Shown here: positions 18,868 through 26,888 of the stretch, one piece after another
Position numbering within the stretch: the stretch's first letter is position 1
Layout of the letters: each line of letters begins with the position of its first letter
Source: Massilia sp. BSC265
GTDB lineage: Bacteria > Pseudomonadota > Gammaproteobacteria > Burkholderiales > Burkholderiaceae_D
Direction of reading: 5' to 3'
Assembly: GCF_000740675.1 (NCBI RefSeq)
Contig: NZ_JPXI01000033.1
Span: 124,001-188,000 of the forward strand
DNA: 64,000 nucleotides
Made by a program: the position numbers and the translations under genes
Notes under the pieces: generated by a model
Databases searched by the model: none
The model's input: only the letters and a program-made list of their open reading frames with translations
Told to the model about the DNA's origin: nothing

Positions 18868-20306
18868 ACGAGCTTCACTGGGGACGGCTGCTGACCGACT
18901 TCATCACCTGGTTCGTGTTCTGCTACTTCATCGCGCTCAACGGCGGCTACCTGCTGCTGAACGCGATCGCCCTGCGCGCGCTGCGCATCAAGGGCCAGGA
19001 ACTGTTCATCGCCGACCTGCCGCGCGCCTATTCCGGCCTGGAGCCGCCGGTGAGCATCCTGGTGCCGGCCTATAACGAGGAAGCGACCATCGCCGCCTCG
19101 ATCCGCTCGATGCTGCAGCTCACCTACGCCGAGTTCGAAATCATCGTGGTCAACGACGGCTCGAAGGACGGCACGCTCGACGTGCTCAAGCGCGAGTTCG
19201 CCCTGCTGCCCTTCCCCGAGGCCTACAGGCGCCAGATCCCGACCGCCGAGGTGCGCGGCATCTTTCGCTCCACGCGCTACCCGAACGTACGCGTGATCGA
19301 CAAGGTCAACGGCGGCAAGGCGGATTCCCTCAATGCCGCCATCAACGTGTCACGCTATCCGCTGGTGTGCGGGGTCGACGCCGATTCGATCCTGCAGCGC
19401 GACAGCCTTGCCAAGGTTACCGAGCCTTTCCTGCGCGACCCGACCGTGGTGGCGGCCGGGGGCACGGTGCGGGTGGCCAACGGCTGCACGGTCAGCGGCG
19501 GTTTCCTCACCAGCGTCGGCCTGCCGAAGAACATCTGGGCCCTGTTCCAGGTGGTCGAATACCTGCGCGCCTTCCTGTTCGGGCGGCTCGGCTGGTCGTC
19601 GATGAACGGCATGCTGATCATCTCCGGCGCCTTCGGCGTGTTCCGCAAGGACGCCGTGGTGCTGGCGGGCGGCTACCGGCGCGACACCATCGGCGAGGAC
19701 ATGGAACTGGTGGTGCGCATGCACCGCCTGCTGCGGGAGAAACGCCAGCCCTACCGCATCGAGTTCGTCCCGGACCCGGTGTGCTGGACCGAGGCGCCCG
19801 AGGACTACCGCACGCTGAAGAACCAGCGCATCCGCTGGCAGCGCGGGCTGGCCGAGAGCCTGAACGCCAACTGGGGCCTGCCTTTCTCGCGCAACGGCGG
19901 CGTGCCGGGCTGGGTGGCCTTCCCCTTCATGCTGCTGTTCGAGTGGCTCGGGCCCCTCGTGGAACTGGGCGGCTATGTCTTCATGACCTGGGCCTTCTTC
20001 ACGGGGATGATCTCCTGGGAGGCCTTCGGCGCCTTCCTGTTCGTCGCCATCGGCATGGGCATCCTGCTGTCGGCCTCCGGCCTGCTGCTGGAAGAGATGT
20101 CCTTCCACATCTACCCGCGCGGCAAGCAGCTCCTGATGCTCGGATTGGTGGTGATCCTGGAGAATTTCGGCTACCGCCAGCTCAATACCGTCTGGCGCCT
20201 GACCGGGCTGTGGCGCTGGGCGATGCAGAAGGAGTCGAGCTGGGGCACCATGAAGCGCAAGGGGTCTTGGCAAAGCCAGGACGGCCAGACCCCGGCCGGC
20301 AAATGA
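18864..20306 (+). CDS. Processive family 2 glycosyltransferase (membrane polysaccharide synthase)
   Basis: 480 residues. One N-terminal transmembrane helix (WFVFCYFIALNGGYLLLNAI), a cytoplasmic GT-A domain, and at least three C-terminal helices. The catalytic residues of processive GT2 enzymes are all present: Asp98 in VNDGSKD, DAD at 172-174, GED at 277-279 and QRIRW at 321-325. This is the layout of PgaC/HmsR, NodC and hyaluronan synthases, which polymerise beta-linked sugars and move the chain through the membrane. The sugar cannot be predicted. GAGGAGGAA precedes the ATG, which overlaps the HEAT gene stop. The next gene encodes a secreted barrel enzyme candidate. Confidence 0.9.
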   Translation: MNELHWGRLLTDFITWFVFCYFIALNGGYLLLNAIALRALRIKGQELFIADLPRAYSGLEPPVSILVPAYNEEATIAASIRSMLQLTYAEFEIIVVNDGSKDGTLDVLKREFALLPFPEAYRRQIPTAEVRGIFRSTRYPNVRVIDKVNGGKADSLNAAINVSRYPLVCGVDADSILQRDSLAKVTEPFLRDPTVVAAGGTVRVANGCTVSGGFLTSVGLPKNIWALFQVVEYLRAFLFGRLGWSSMNGMLIISGAFGVFRKDAVVLAGGYRRDTIGEDMELVVRMHRLLREKRQPYRIEFVPDPVCWTEAPEDYRTLKNQRIRWQRGLAESLNANWGLPFSRNGGVPGWVAFPFMLLFEWLGPLVELGGYVFMTWAFFTGMISWEAFGAFLFVAIGMGILLSASGLLLEEMSFHIYPRGKQLLMLGLVVILENFGYRQLNTVWRLTGLWRWAMQKESSWGTMKRKGSWQSQDGQTPAGK

Positions 20307-20343
20307 GCGCAGGTACCTTCCCATCGCGGCTACACTGAACGCC

Positions 20344-22011
20344 ATGTCACGGCTTGCCCTACTTTTCCTGTTGTCGATGAGCGCTCCCGCCCACGCCGCC
20401 TTCCTGCACCTCTGTCCCGCGGCGTCGGCACCTGGCGGCGCCCTTTCCGCCAAGGCCCTGGGGCCCGGAGGCAAGGAACTGCGCTTCGTCGTCACCGGCG
20501 CGGCCACGCTGCCCGGCTGCCGCTCGCTGGACCTGGGGGCTGCCCAGGTCGAGGCCCTGCATGTGCTGGGGCCGACGGCAACACCGACCACCACCATCCT
20601 GCTGCAGGGCGACGACAAGGACGGGCGCTTCGCCGTCAGCGAGCAGACCCTGGTGCCGGACGGCGGCGGCAACGAACCCGCGGCGCCCGAGCCGATGCCG
20701 CTGCGCACCAACCTGCTGGCCGCGATGCAGGTGCGCCCCTACGGTGTCGAAGAGCGCGTGCAGGCGCGCCTGGACCGGGGCCGCCTGCGCATCGACTGCC
20801 GCGCCGGCGCACGCCCGGCCGGCGTCCTGCTCACCGGCCCCTGGACCATCCCGCGCCTGCGTGCGAGCCTGAAGGCCACCTATTCCGGCAAGGGAAGGTT
20901 CGCGTGGCAGGCAGCGGACGCGGCCCAGGCCGCGCGCGAATCCGCCCTCGGGATGGGCCAGATTTCCGCGGGCGCCGGCACTGCGTCCCTGCTTCTACCG
21001 GCCGGTCTCGACCGGACCAACTGGCGCCACTTCGCGCTGGCCTGCCCGGCCGCCGGCGGCACCCTGGCGCTCGACGCGCTCACGCTCGAACCGGATGTGC
21101 CAGTCGTCGCGCCGCGCTCGACCTGGATCTGGGACCGCAGCGCGTGGCTCGAACGCGGCGACGAGCTGCTCGACTGGGCCGTGCGCGAACGCCTCGGCGA
21201 ACTGTTCATCGTGGTGCAGCTCGAAGAAGGCCGGGTCAAGGACCCGGACGCCCTGGCGGCGTTTGTCCGCCACGCGCGCCGGCGCGGCATCGGCATCAGC
21301 GCGGTGGAAGGCGACCCGCACATGGTGCTGCCGCTTGAACGCGCCGCCACCGCCGCGCGCGCGCGCGCCTACGCCGCCTACAATGCCGCGGCCGAGCCGG
21401 CGGCGCGCTTGCGGGGCATCCAGTTCGACATCGAACCCTACCTGCTGCCCGAGCACGTGCTGCCGGCCGCACGCCTGGACGGGGAATACGTGGCCACCCT
21501 GGCGGCGCTGCGCGAGGCGGCGGGCGACATGCCGCTCGAATTCGTCGTACCCTTCTGGTGGGGCGGCAGGCAGGAGGTGCTGGACGCCCTGGCGCGCCAT
21601 GCGGACGCGGTCTCGGTGATGGACTACCGCACCGATCCGGGCCAGATCCTCCGCTTTGCCGTTCCCTTCCTCGACTGGGGGGCGACCAACGGCAAGCGCG
21701 TGCGCATCGCACTGGAGGCGGGCCCGCTGCCGCTTGAAACCCAGCGCCGCTACCTCCGCACCCAGGACGGCGGCGCGGGCGACATGCTGCTGTTCACGGT
21801 CGAGGACCAGCAGGTGCTGGTATTGCTGCGCCAGCCAATGGCGCATCCGCGTGCCGCGCCCTACAGACTGGTGGACACCCGCCGCATCGACGGTTCCGCC
21901 ACCACCTTCCACAAGGACAAGGACGCGCTGCGCGCGCTGCTGCCCCGCCTGGAGGCCGATTTCGGCGCCTGGCCGGGTTTCGCCGGCATCGCCCTGCACG
22001 AAATCCGCTGA
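20344..22011 (+). CDS. Secreted protein with GH18-like TIM barrel (unknown family)
   Basis: 555 residues with a signal peptide (LALLFLLSMSAPAHA). Residues about 20-255 are beta-rich and may bind carbohydrate. From about residue 258 (STWIWDRSAW) the pattern is a TIM barrel: strands at ELFIVVQ, GIGISAVEGD, GIQFDIEPY, LEFVVPFWW, AVSVMDYRT, KRVRIALEAG and MLLFTVEDQQ. FDIE (Asp362, Glu364) and MDY (426-428) sit where the DxE catalytic acid and the MxY motif fall in GH18-type hydrolases. I infer a glycoside hydrolase acting on the polymer made by the synthase 37 bases upstream. I do not recognise a named family, so the enzyme call is tentative. Confidence 0.65.
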   Translation: MSRLALLFLLSMSAPAHAAFLHLCPAASAPGGALSAKALGPGGKELRFVVTGAATLPGCRSLDLGAAQVEALHVLGPTATPTTTILLQGDDKDGRFAVSEQTLVPDGGGNEPAAPEPMPLRTNLLAAMQVRPYGVEERVQARLDRGRLRIDCRAGARPAGVLLTGPWTIPRLRASLKATYSGKGRFAWQAADAAQAARESALGMGQISAGAGTASLLLPAGLDRTNWRHFALACPAAGGTLALDALTLEPDVPVVAPRSTWIWDRSAWLERGDELLDWAVRERLGELFIVVQLEEGRVKDPDALAAFVRHARRRGIGISAVEGDPHMVLPLERAATAARARAYAAYNAAAEPAARLRGIQFDIEPYLLPEHVLPAARLDGEYVATLAALREAAGDMPLEFVVPFWWGGRQEVLDALARHADAVSVMDYRTDPGQILRFAVPFLDWGATNGKRVRIALEAGPLPLETQRRYLRTQDGGAGDMLLFTVEDQQVLVLLRQPMAHPRAAPYRLVDTRRIDGSATTFHKDKDALRALLPRLEADFGAWPGFAGIALHEIR

Positions 22012-22026
22012 GTCGCGGCGCCTGGC

Positions 22027-23418
22027 TCAGACCAGGCCAAACAGGTAATAGGCGCCGATCGCCAGCAGGACGGCCGAAGTGGCGATCAGGACCGACACCA
22101 CGAAGATGTCGCGGTAGGATTCCTTGTGTGTCAGTCCGGTCACGGCCAGCAGGGTGATGACGGCGCCATTGTGCGGCAGCGTGTCCATGCCGCCGCTGGC
22201 CATCGAGGCGATGCGGTGCAGCACTTCGAGCGGAATGCCGGCGTCATTCGCGGCGGCGATGAAGGTATCGGACAGCGCTGCCAGCGCAATGCTCATGCCG
22301 CCGGAGGCGGAACCGGTAACCCCCGCCAATACGCTGACGCTGACCGCTTCGTTGAGCAGCGGATTCGGAATACTCTTGAGCAAACCGGTAATGGCCGTGA
22401 ATCCCGGCAGCGCCGCGATCACCGCGCCGAACCCGTATTCGGAAGCCGTATTCAGTGAAGCCAGCAGTGCACCGCCGACGGCGCTGGTGGAGCCTTCCGC
22501 AAAGCGGGCCGCCACTTGCCTGAATGCGAACAGCAGTACCCAAAGAATTCCGCAAAACAACGCCCCCTCGACGGCCCAGATCGCGACCAGGGGCGTCACC
22601 TGGACGGTCAGCGGCGTGCCGGAAACGTCGATCGTGACGGCGCTGCCGAAGTATTGCGGGATGAGCTGGGTGAACAGCCAGTTCAGCGCGCCGACCACGA
22701 ACAGGGGCGAGACCGCCAGCAGGGGATGCGGCAGTCCGGCGCTGTCCAGCGCCTCGGGCTCGTTGCGGTGGCCGCTGCCGTAACCTTCCCCCGCCGCCGC
22801 GGCCCGGCGCCGCCGGACTTCCAGGTAGAAGATGCCGACGGTCGCGATGAAGGCCGATCCCAGCAGGCCGAGGAAAGGCGCGGCCCAGGTGGTGGTCCCG
22901 AAGAAGCCCGTCGGGATGATGTTCTGGATCTGGGGCGAACCGGGCATGGCCGCCATGGTGAAGGTAAAGGCGCCCAGTGCGATCGTCGCCGGGATCAGCC
23001 GCTTCGGGATGTCGCCCTGCTTGAACATTTCCGCTGCAAACGGGTAGACGGCGAACACGACCACGAACAGGGAAACTCCGCCATAGGTGAGCAGCGCACA
23101 CACCAGCACGATCGACAGAATGGCGCGCTGTCTTCCCACCAGGCCGATCACCGCGCCGACGATGGCCCGGGAAAACCCGGATAGCTCGATCACCTTGCCG
23201 AAGATCGCCCCCAGCACGAAAACGGGGAAATACAGCTTGACGAAGGCGACCAGCTTTTCCATGAACACGCCGCTGAACATCGGCAGCACCGCGTCCGGAT
23301 CGGTGAGCAGCACCCCGAGCAGCGCGCACAGCGGGGCGAACAGGATCACGCTATAGCCGCGGTACGCGGCCAGCATGAGCAAGGACAGTGCAGCGAGTAC
23401 GATCACGACATCCAACAT
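22027..23418 (-). CDS. GntP family permease
   Basis: 463 residues with about 12 hydrophobic helices. Features of the Gnt/citrate-type symporters are ALLTYGGVSLFVVVFAVYPFA, FTMAAMPGSPQIQNIIPTGF and GVTGSASGGMSIALAAL, plus MASGGMDTLPHNGAVI near the end. The family imports gluconate, hydroxy acids or hydroxybutyrate with protons. The substrate is not evident; similar proteins in PHB-storing betaproteobacteria are often assigned to 3-hydroxybutyrate or other short acids. GGGAGG precedes the start. It is convergent with the polysaccharide cluster, with only 15 bases between stops. Confidence 0.87.
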   Translation of the reverse strand: MLDVVIVLAALSLLMLAAYRGYSVILFAPLCALLGVLLTDPDAVLPMFSGVFMEKLVAFVKLYFPVFVLGAIFGKVIELSGFSRAIVGAVIGLVGRQRAILSIVLVCALLTYGGVSLFVVVFAVYPFAAEMFKQGDIPKRLIPATIALGAFTFTMAAMPGSPQIQNIIPTGFFGTTTWAAPFLGLLGSAFIATVGIFYLEVRRRRAAAAGEGYGSGHRNEPEALDSAGLPHPLLAVSPLFVVGALNWLFTQLIPQYFGSAVTIDVSGTPLTVQVTPLVAIWAVEGALFCGILWVLLFAFRQVAARFAEGSTSAVGGALLASLNTASEYGFGAVIAALPGFTAITGLLKSIPNPLLNEAVSVSVLAGVTGSASGGMSIALAALSDTFIAAANDAGIPLEVLHRIASMASGGMDTLPHNGAVITLLAVTGLTHKESYRDIFVVSVLIATSAVLLAIGAYYLFGLV

Positions 23419-23552
23419 GGCCTCCCTGGAATGTGGGCAACGCCCCCTCGCCCAGTATAGCCGAGCTGCACCGACGCTGCCCTTACGGAACAGGGTCCTC
23501 GAGCGGGATGACGATTTATCGAAAATGAGTCCTTACGTGCGCGACTCAACGC

Positions 23553-23567
23553 AAGGACTTCGTCCTT
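23553..23567. promoter_or_regulatory. Short hairpin in the leader of the antiporter gene
   Basis: AAGGACTTCGTCCTT can fold as a 6-bp stem with a three-base loop (or 5 bp around CTTCG). It lies about 70 bases before the antiporter start, in the divergent region with the GntP gene. There is no T run, so termination is unlikely. It could be an operator half-site or an mRNA hairpin; this is speculative. Confidence 0.3.
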
Positions 23568-23638
23568 ATCGATAGAATCAACCTCGCCTGCCGCTCCGCT
23601 TGCGAGCTCGGGCCAGTCACCATCTTCCGGAGCGCGAA

Positions 23639-24949
23639 TTGGAAAACTATCAGTGGTTCATGCTGCTCGGCGGCCTCATGCTCGTGCGCGGCCTGTGGGG
23701 CCAGACGATCGCCAGGCTGCCATTCACGTCCGCAATGATCTACCTTGCCATCGGGCTGCTGCTGGGCCCCCTGGCGCTCGGCCTGTTCGCCTTCGATCCA
23801 CTACGCGAAGCCAAGGTGCTCGAACCGATCGCCGAAGTCGCCGTGCTCATTTCGCTGTTCTCCGCGGGCATCAAGATGCCCGTACCGTTTTCGCTGAAGC
23901 GCTGGATGCCCGCGATCCGGCTTGCCTGGCTGGCGATGTTCCTCTCGGTTTCCCTGATCGCCGGATTCGGCTGGCTGGTGCTGGGCCTGCCGGTCGGTGC
24001 GGCAATCCTGCTGGGCGCGGTCCTGGCGCCGACCGATCCGGTCCTCGCCACCGACGTCCAGGTCCGGCACGCAGGTGACAACGATCCCTTGCGCTTTACG
24101 CTGACCTGCGAGGCCGGGCTGAACGATGGCAGTGCGTTCCCATTCATCATGCTCGGCCTGGGGCTGCTCGGCCTGCACGAACTGGGCGCCATGGGATCGC
24201 GCTGGCTGTTGGTCGACGTGGCCTGGGCTACCCTTGGCGGGCTTGGCGTCGGCGCGGCCTGCGGGGCGCTGCTGGCCTGGGCCGGGGGGGCTGTGCACAA
24301 GCGCTTCGCGAAGCATGAAGTGCTGGATGACCTGCTCGGACTGGGACTGATCGCCCTCTCCTACGGGATCGCCCTGTCCATCCATACCTACGGCTTCCTG
24401 GCTGTCTTCGCCGCCGGCGTGGCGCTGCGCCAGACCGAGCTGCGCCTGATCCAGGCACCGACCAACAGGGAAGGCTTGCTCGAACCGAAGACCGACGAGG
24501 CCCATGCGCCTGCCGTGGTGCCGGAAGCCCCGACCGTCAGCGGCGGCGCCCTGGTATTCAAGGAGCACCTGGAGCGGCTTTCCGAGCTGACCCTCGTGCT
24601 GCTGCTGGGCGGTGCTGCATCGTGGTTCCTGCTCGACTGGAAACTCTGGGCCTTTGCCCTGTTCGTGTTCTTCCTCGTGCGCCCGGTCAGTGTGCTGGCC
24701 AGCATGGTCGGGGCCGGCATTGGCGCACGTGCAACCGCCATCAGCGCCTGGTTCGGCGTGCGCGGCATCGGCTCGATCTACTACCTTACCTATGCGATCA
24801 ACCACGGCCTGCCGGACCCGCTCGCGCGTGACCTGGTCAATGCCACCCTCGCTGTCATCATCGGCTCGATCTTCCTGCATGGAACAAGCGTCACGCCGCT
24901 GCTGAACCGCTTCTGGCGCCCAAACCAGTCTTCGCCCTCACCGGGCTAG
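23639..24949 (+). CDS. CPA1-type cation:proton antiporter (NhaP-like)
   Basis: 436 residues from a TTG at 23639 that has GGAG nine bases ahead of it; an upstream TTG at 23600 lacks a site. About 12 membrane helices. The transport-site motif is visible as LAPTDPVLATDVQ and CEAGLNDGSAFPF, where the ND pair marks electroneutral CPA1 exchangers, and GVRGIGSIYYL near the end. It should exchange Na+ or K+ for H+ across the inner membrane. A hydrophilic insert of about 35 residues (QAPTNREGLLEPKTDEAH...) lies between helices. The sirtuin gene follows after 17 bases, probably on the same transcript. Confidence 0.88.
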   Translation: MENYQWFMLLGGLMLVRGLWGQTIARLPFTSAMIYLAIGLLLGPLALGLFAFDPLREAKVLEPIAEVAVLISLFSAGIKMPVPFSLKRWMPAIRLAWLAMFLSVSLIAGFGWLVLGLPVGAAILLGAVLAPTDPVLATDVQVRHAGDNDPLRFTLTCEAGLNDGSAFPFIMLGLGLLGLHELGAMGSRWLLVDVAWATLGGLGVGAACGALLAWAGGAVHKRFAKHEVLDDLLGLGLIALSYGIALSIHTYGFLAVFAAGVALRQTELRLIQAPTNREGLLEPKTDEAHAPAVVPEAPTVSGGALVFKEHLERLSELTLVLLLGGAASWFLLDWKLWAFALFVFFLVRPVSVLASMVGAGIGARATAISAWFGVRGIGSIYYLTYAINHGLPDPLARDLVNATLAVIIGSIFLHGTSVTPLLNRFWRPNQSSPSPG

Positions 24950-24966
24950 CGCATGACACGACCAAG

Positions 24967-25725
24967 ATGGCAATCGATTTCGATCCCGACCTGATCGGTG
25001 CGCTGCGGAAGGCGCGCAAGATCACGGTACTGACGGGTGCGGGGGTGTCCGCCGAAAGCGGCATCCCGACATTCCGCGACGCATTGACGGGCCTGTGGCA
25101 GAACTTCGATGCGGCCGCGCTTGCCACACCCGACGCTTTCAGGCGCGACCCGGCCCTGGTCTGGGGCTGGTACGAGTGGCGGCGCATGCGAGCGCTTGCG
25201 GCCCAGCCAAATGCGGCGCACGTCGCGATCGCCCGGCTGGCCGGCCGCGCCGGACATCTGAACCTGTTCACGCAGAACGTCGACGACCTGCACGAGCGCG
25301 CCGGCAGCCCAGACGTGCGGCACCTGCACGGCAGCCTGCATCATCCCCGCTGTTCCGGCTGCGCCCGCCCGTTCTCCCTGCCGGCGGCCGCTCCGGTGGA
25401 GCCCGAAGGCGGCCGGCGCCTGGCGCCGCCTAGCTGCCCGGCATGCGGGGGGGCGGTCAGGCCCGGCGTGGTGTGGTTCAACGAATCGCTTCCCGAAGAC
25501 ATCCTCGCGCAGGCATTCGCGTCGTGCACATCCAGCGATCTCCTGATCGTCGTCGGCACCTCGGGAACCGTCTATCCGGTTGCCCAGCTTCCCGACGTGG
25601 CGCGCCGGGCGGGATGCCCGGTCGTCCAGGTCAACCCGGCGGCCAGCGAGCTGGATCGTGCATGCACATGGAACCTGAGGGGGAGTGCCGCGCACATCCT
25701 GCCTGCCCTGATCGGCCGGGCGTGA
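24967..25725 (+). CDS. NAD-dependent protein deacylase, sirtuin family (CobB-like)
   Basis: 252 residues. The NAD-binding motif GAGVSAESGIPTFRD lies at 24-38, TQNVDDLHERAG at 102-113, and the catalytic His121 in HLHGS. Two Cys pairs (Cys129/Cys132 and CPAC further on) form the zinc knuckle. The pair Tyr69 and Arg72 (WYEWRR) matches the YxxR motif that in class III sirtuins such as SIRT5 and E. coli CobB recognises succinyl or malonyl lysine, so desuccinylase as well as deacetylase activity is expected. It follows the antiporter gene by 17 bases. Cytoplasmic. Confidence 0.93.
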   Translation: MAIDFDPDLIGALRKARKITVLTGAGVSAESGIPTFRDALTGLWQNFDAAALATPDAFRRDPALVWGWYEWRRMRALAAQPNAAHVAIARLAGRAGHLNLFTQNVDDLHERAGSPDVRHLHGSLHHPRCSGCARPFSLPAAAPVEPEGGRRLAPPSCPACGGAVRPGVVWFNESLPEDILAQAFASCTSSDLLIVVGTSGTVYPVAQLPDVARRAGCPVVQVNPAASELDRACTWNLRGSAAHILPALIGRA

Positions 25726-25796
25726 GTTTCGGTGAAATTTCAGGTGCGTTTTACCAGTAGAGTCGAGGCGTCGCCCCTACCGGAAAGCTCCTGCTC

Positions 25797-26594
25797 ATGC
25801 GCCTGCTCCACCTTGCCGTCCTTGCCGCCTCCCTGGGTGGATGCGCCTCCCCGGCCCACTCGGTCGATCGGAAGCAGGCTGCTGCCCGCAACCAAACGCA
25901 GGACGGGCCGGCAGGCCATGTGGTGGTGACGACCGCCTCCCGCGACACCGCCGCACTGTCCTACCGCTTCTTCCTCGGCGTGCAATACGAACTGCACCAG
26001 CACATGCCGCCCGAGTCGCACCTGGTGGACCTGTGGTATCGCCTCTCTTACTCCGGAATGCGGGAGACCGAGCGCGACGCACATGTGCCGCCCGAACGGA
26101 CCATTACCGTGCACGGCAAGTCGGTTCGGGCAACGGTGCCGATGCGCCGCGGCGCCTACTTTTCGCTGCCCGCGATCCAGGACGCCTACGACGAGGATGC
26201 CGAACTCGTGGTCGGCGGCACCTCCAGGCCCTGGCTGGGCGTCTGGTGGACGCTGCGCGTGCCGGACAGCCGGCGCATGGCCTACGCCGACGTTCGCCGT
26301 GCCCGGGCGCAGATCGCCGCAGTACAGGGGAAAATCTCGGGCCACTCGCATCTCTACCTGAAGACCGTCAAGCGCCAGCCCTACGACGGCATCAAGGCCT
26401 GCTTCCACGACGACAGCGGCGCGATCCTGGTGGACGGCAAGGCGGTTGCCGACGCCACCGAAGGCCGCTGCAGGGTGCTGTTCAGCGATCCGGGCCGCAT
26501 CGCGGACGACAGCAGCATCGCGTTCTCGGGACCGCTCGATGTCGTCAGCTTCATCGACCGCAGCTACTATCGACCCTTAGCGAAAGGAATGTGA
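25797..26594 (+). CDS. Hypothetical lipoprotein
   Basis: 265 residues. The N-terminus MRLLHLAVLAASLGGCAS is a lipoprotein signal with the lipobox cysteine at 16. The body contains SYRFFLGVQYELHQHMPPESHL, a basic beta-rich region and a C-terminal stretch FSGPLDVVSFIDRSYY. I do not recognise the family. The conserved-looking Tyr/His/Glu content could reflect a binding domain, but no catalytic motif is clear. GGAAAG lies upstream of the ATG. The stop overlaps the GTG start of the next small gene, so the two are probably translated together. Confidence 0.6.
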   Translation: MRLLHLAVLAASLGGCASPAHSVDRKQAAARNQTQDGPAGHVVVTTASRDTAALSYRFFLGVQYELHQHMPPESHLVDLWYRLSYSGMRETERDAHVPPERTITVHGKSVRATVPMRRGAYFSLPAIQDAYDEDAELVVGGTSRPWLGVWWTLRVPDSRRMAYADVRRARAQIAAVQGKISGHSHLYLKTVKRQPYDGIKACFHDDSGAILVDGKAVADATEGRCRVLFSDPGRIADDSSIAFSGPLDVVSFIDRSYYRPLAKGM

Positions 26595-26621
26595 TACGGA
26601 ATGTGATGCGGAATGTGATGC
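26586..26621 (+). repeat. Three tandem 12-base repeats spanning a stop/start junction
   Basis: GGAATGTGATAC is followed by two copies of GGAATGTGATGC without a gap. The first copy contains the end of the lipoprotein gene (ATG TGA). Every copy offers a GGA and a GTG codon, and copies two and three read GTG ATG in one frame, so the start signal of the following small gene is present up to three times. Confidence 0.9.
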
Positions 26622-26887
26622 AAAACGTCCCCGTCCGTCTGCCTGCCGTCGCGCGCGCCACGGCGATCCTGCGCATGCGTGCCCGCCTGCTGCGCGAGGG
26701 CTTCCCACGTGTCCAAATGTTCATCCTGGTCGCGTTGACCGGCTTGGCCGGTTTCGCCGCCCCGACGGCGATGCTCGCCGCAGGGCCCGATGCGATGGCG
26801 CTGCGCTACGCGCTGGCGATGGGCGCCGCCTACCTCGGCCCATGCACCCGAAGCCAGGTCGCTGGCGAGGTCCTGTCCAGCCGCTAG
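26591..26887 (+). CDS. Small membrane protein, probably truncated
   Basis: 98 residues if read from the GTG at 26591 (AAGGA just upstream); GTG or ATG codons at 26603-26618 are also possible. After the repeat-coded N-terminus comes RMRARLLREGFPRVQ, then a hydrophobic helix (MFILVALTGLAGFAAPTAML), a short loop, and the start of a second helix (MALRYALAMGAAYLG) that breaks off into a polar end (PCTRSQVAGEVLSSR). From memory, a family of small membrane proteins in related bacteria continues the second helix into a Leu/Trp-rich segment. That ending is missing here, which suggests a deletion or frameshift. The stop lies one base from the end of the convergent kinase gene. Confidence 0.5.
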   Translation: MIRNVMRNVMQNVPVRLPAVARATAILRMRARLLREGFPRVQMFILVALTGLAGFAAPTAMLAAGPDAMALRYALAMGAAYLGPCTRSQVAGEVLSSR

Positions 26888-26888
26888 C

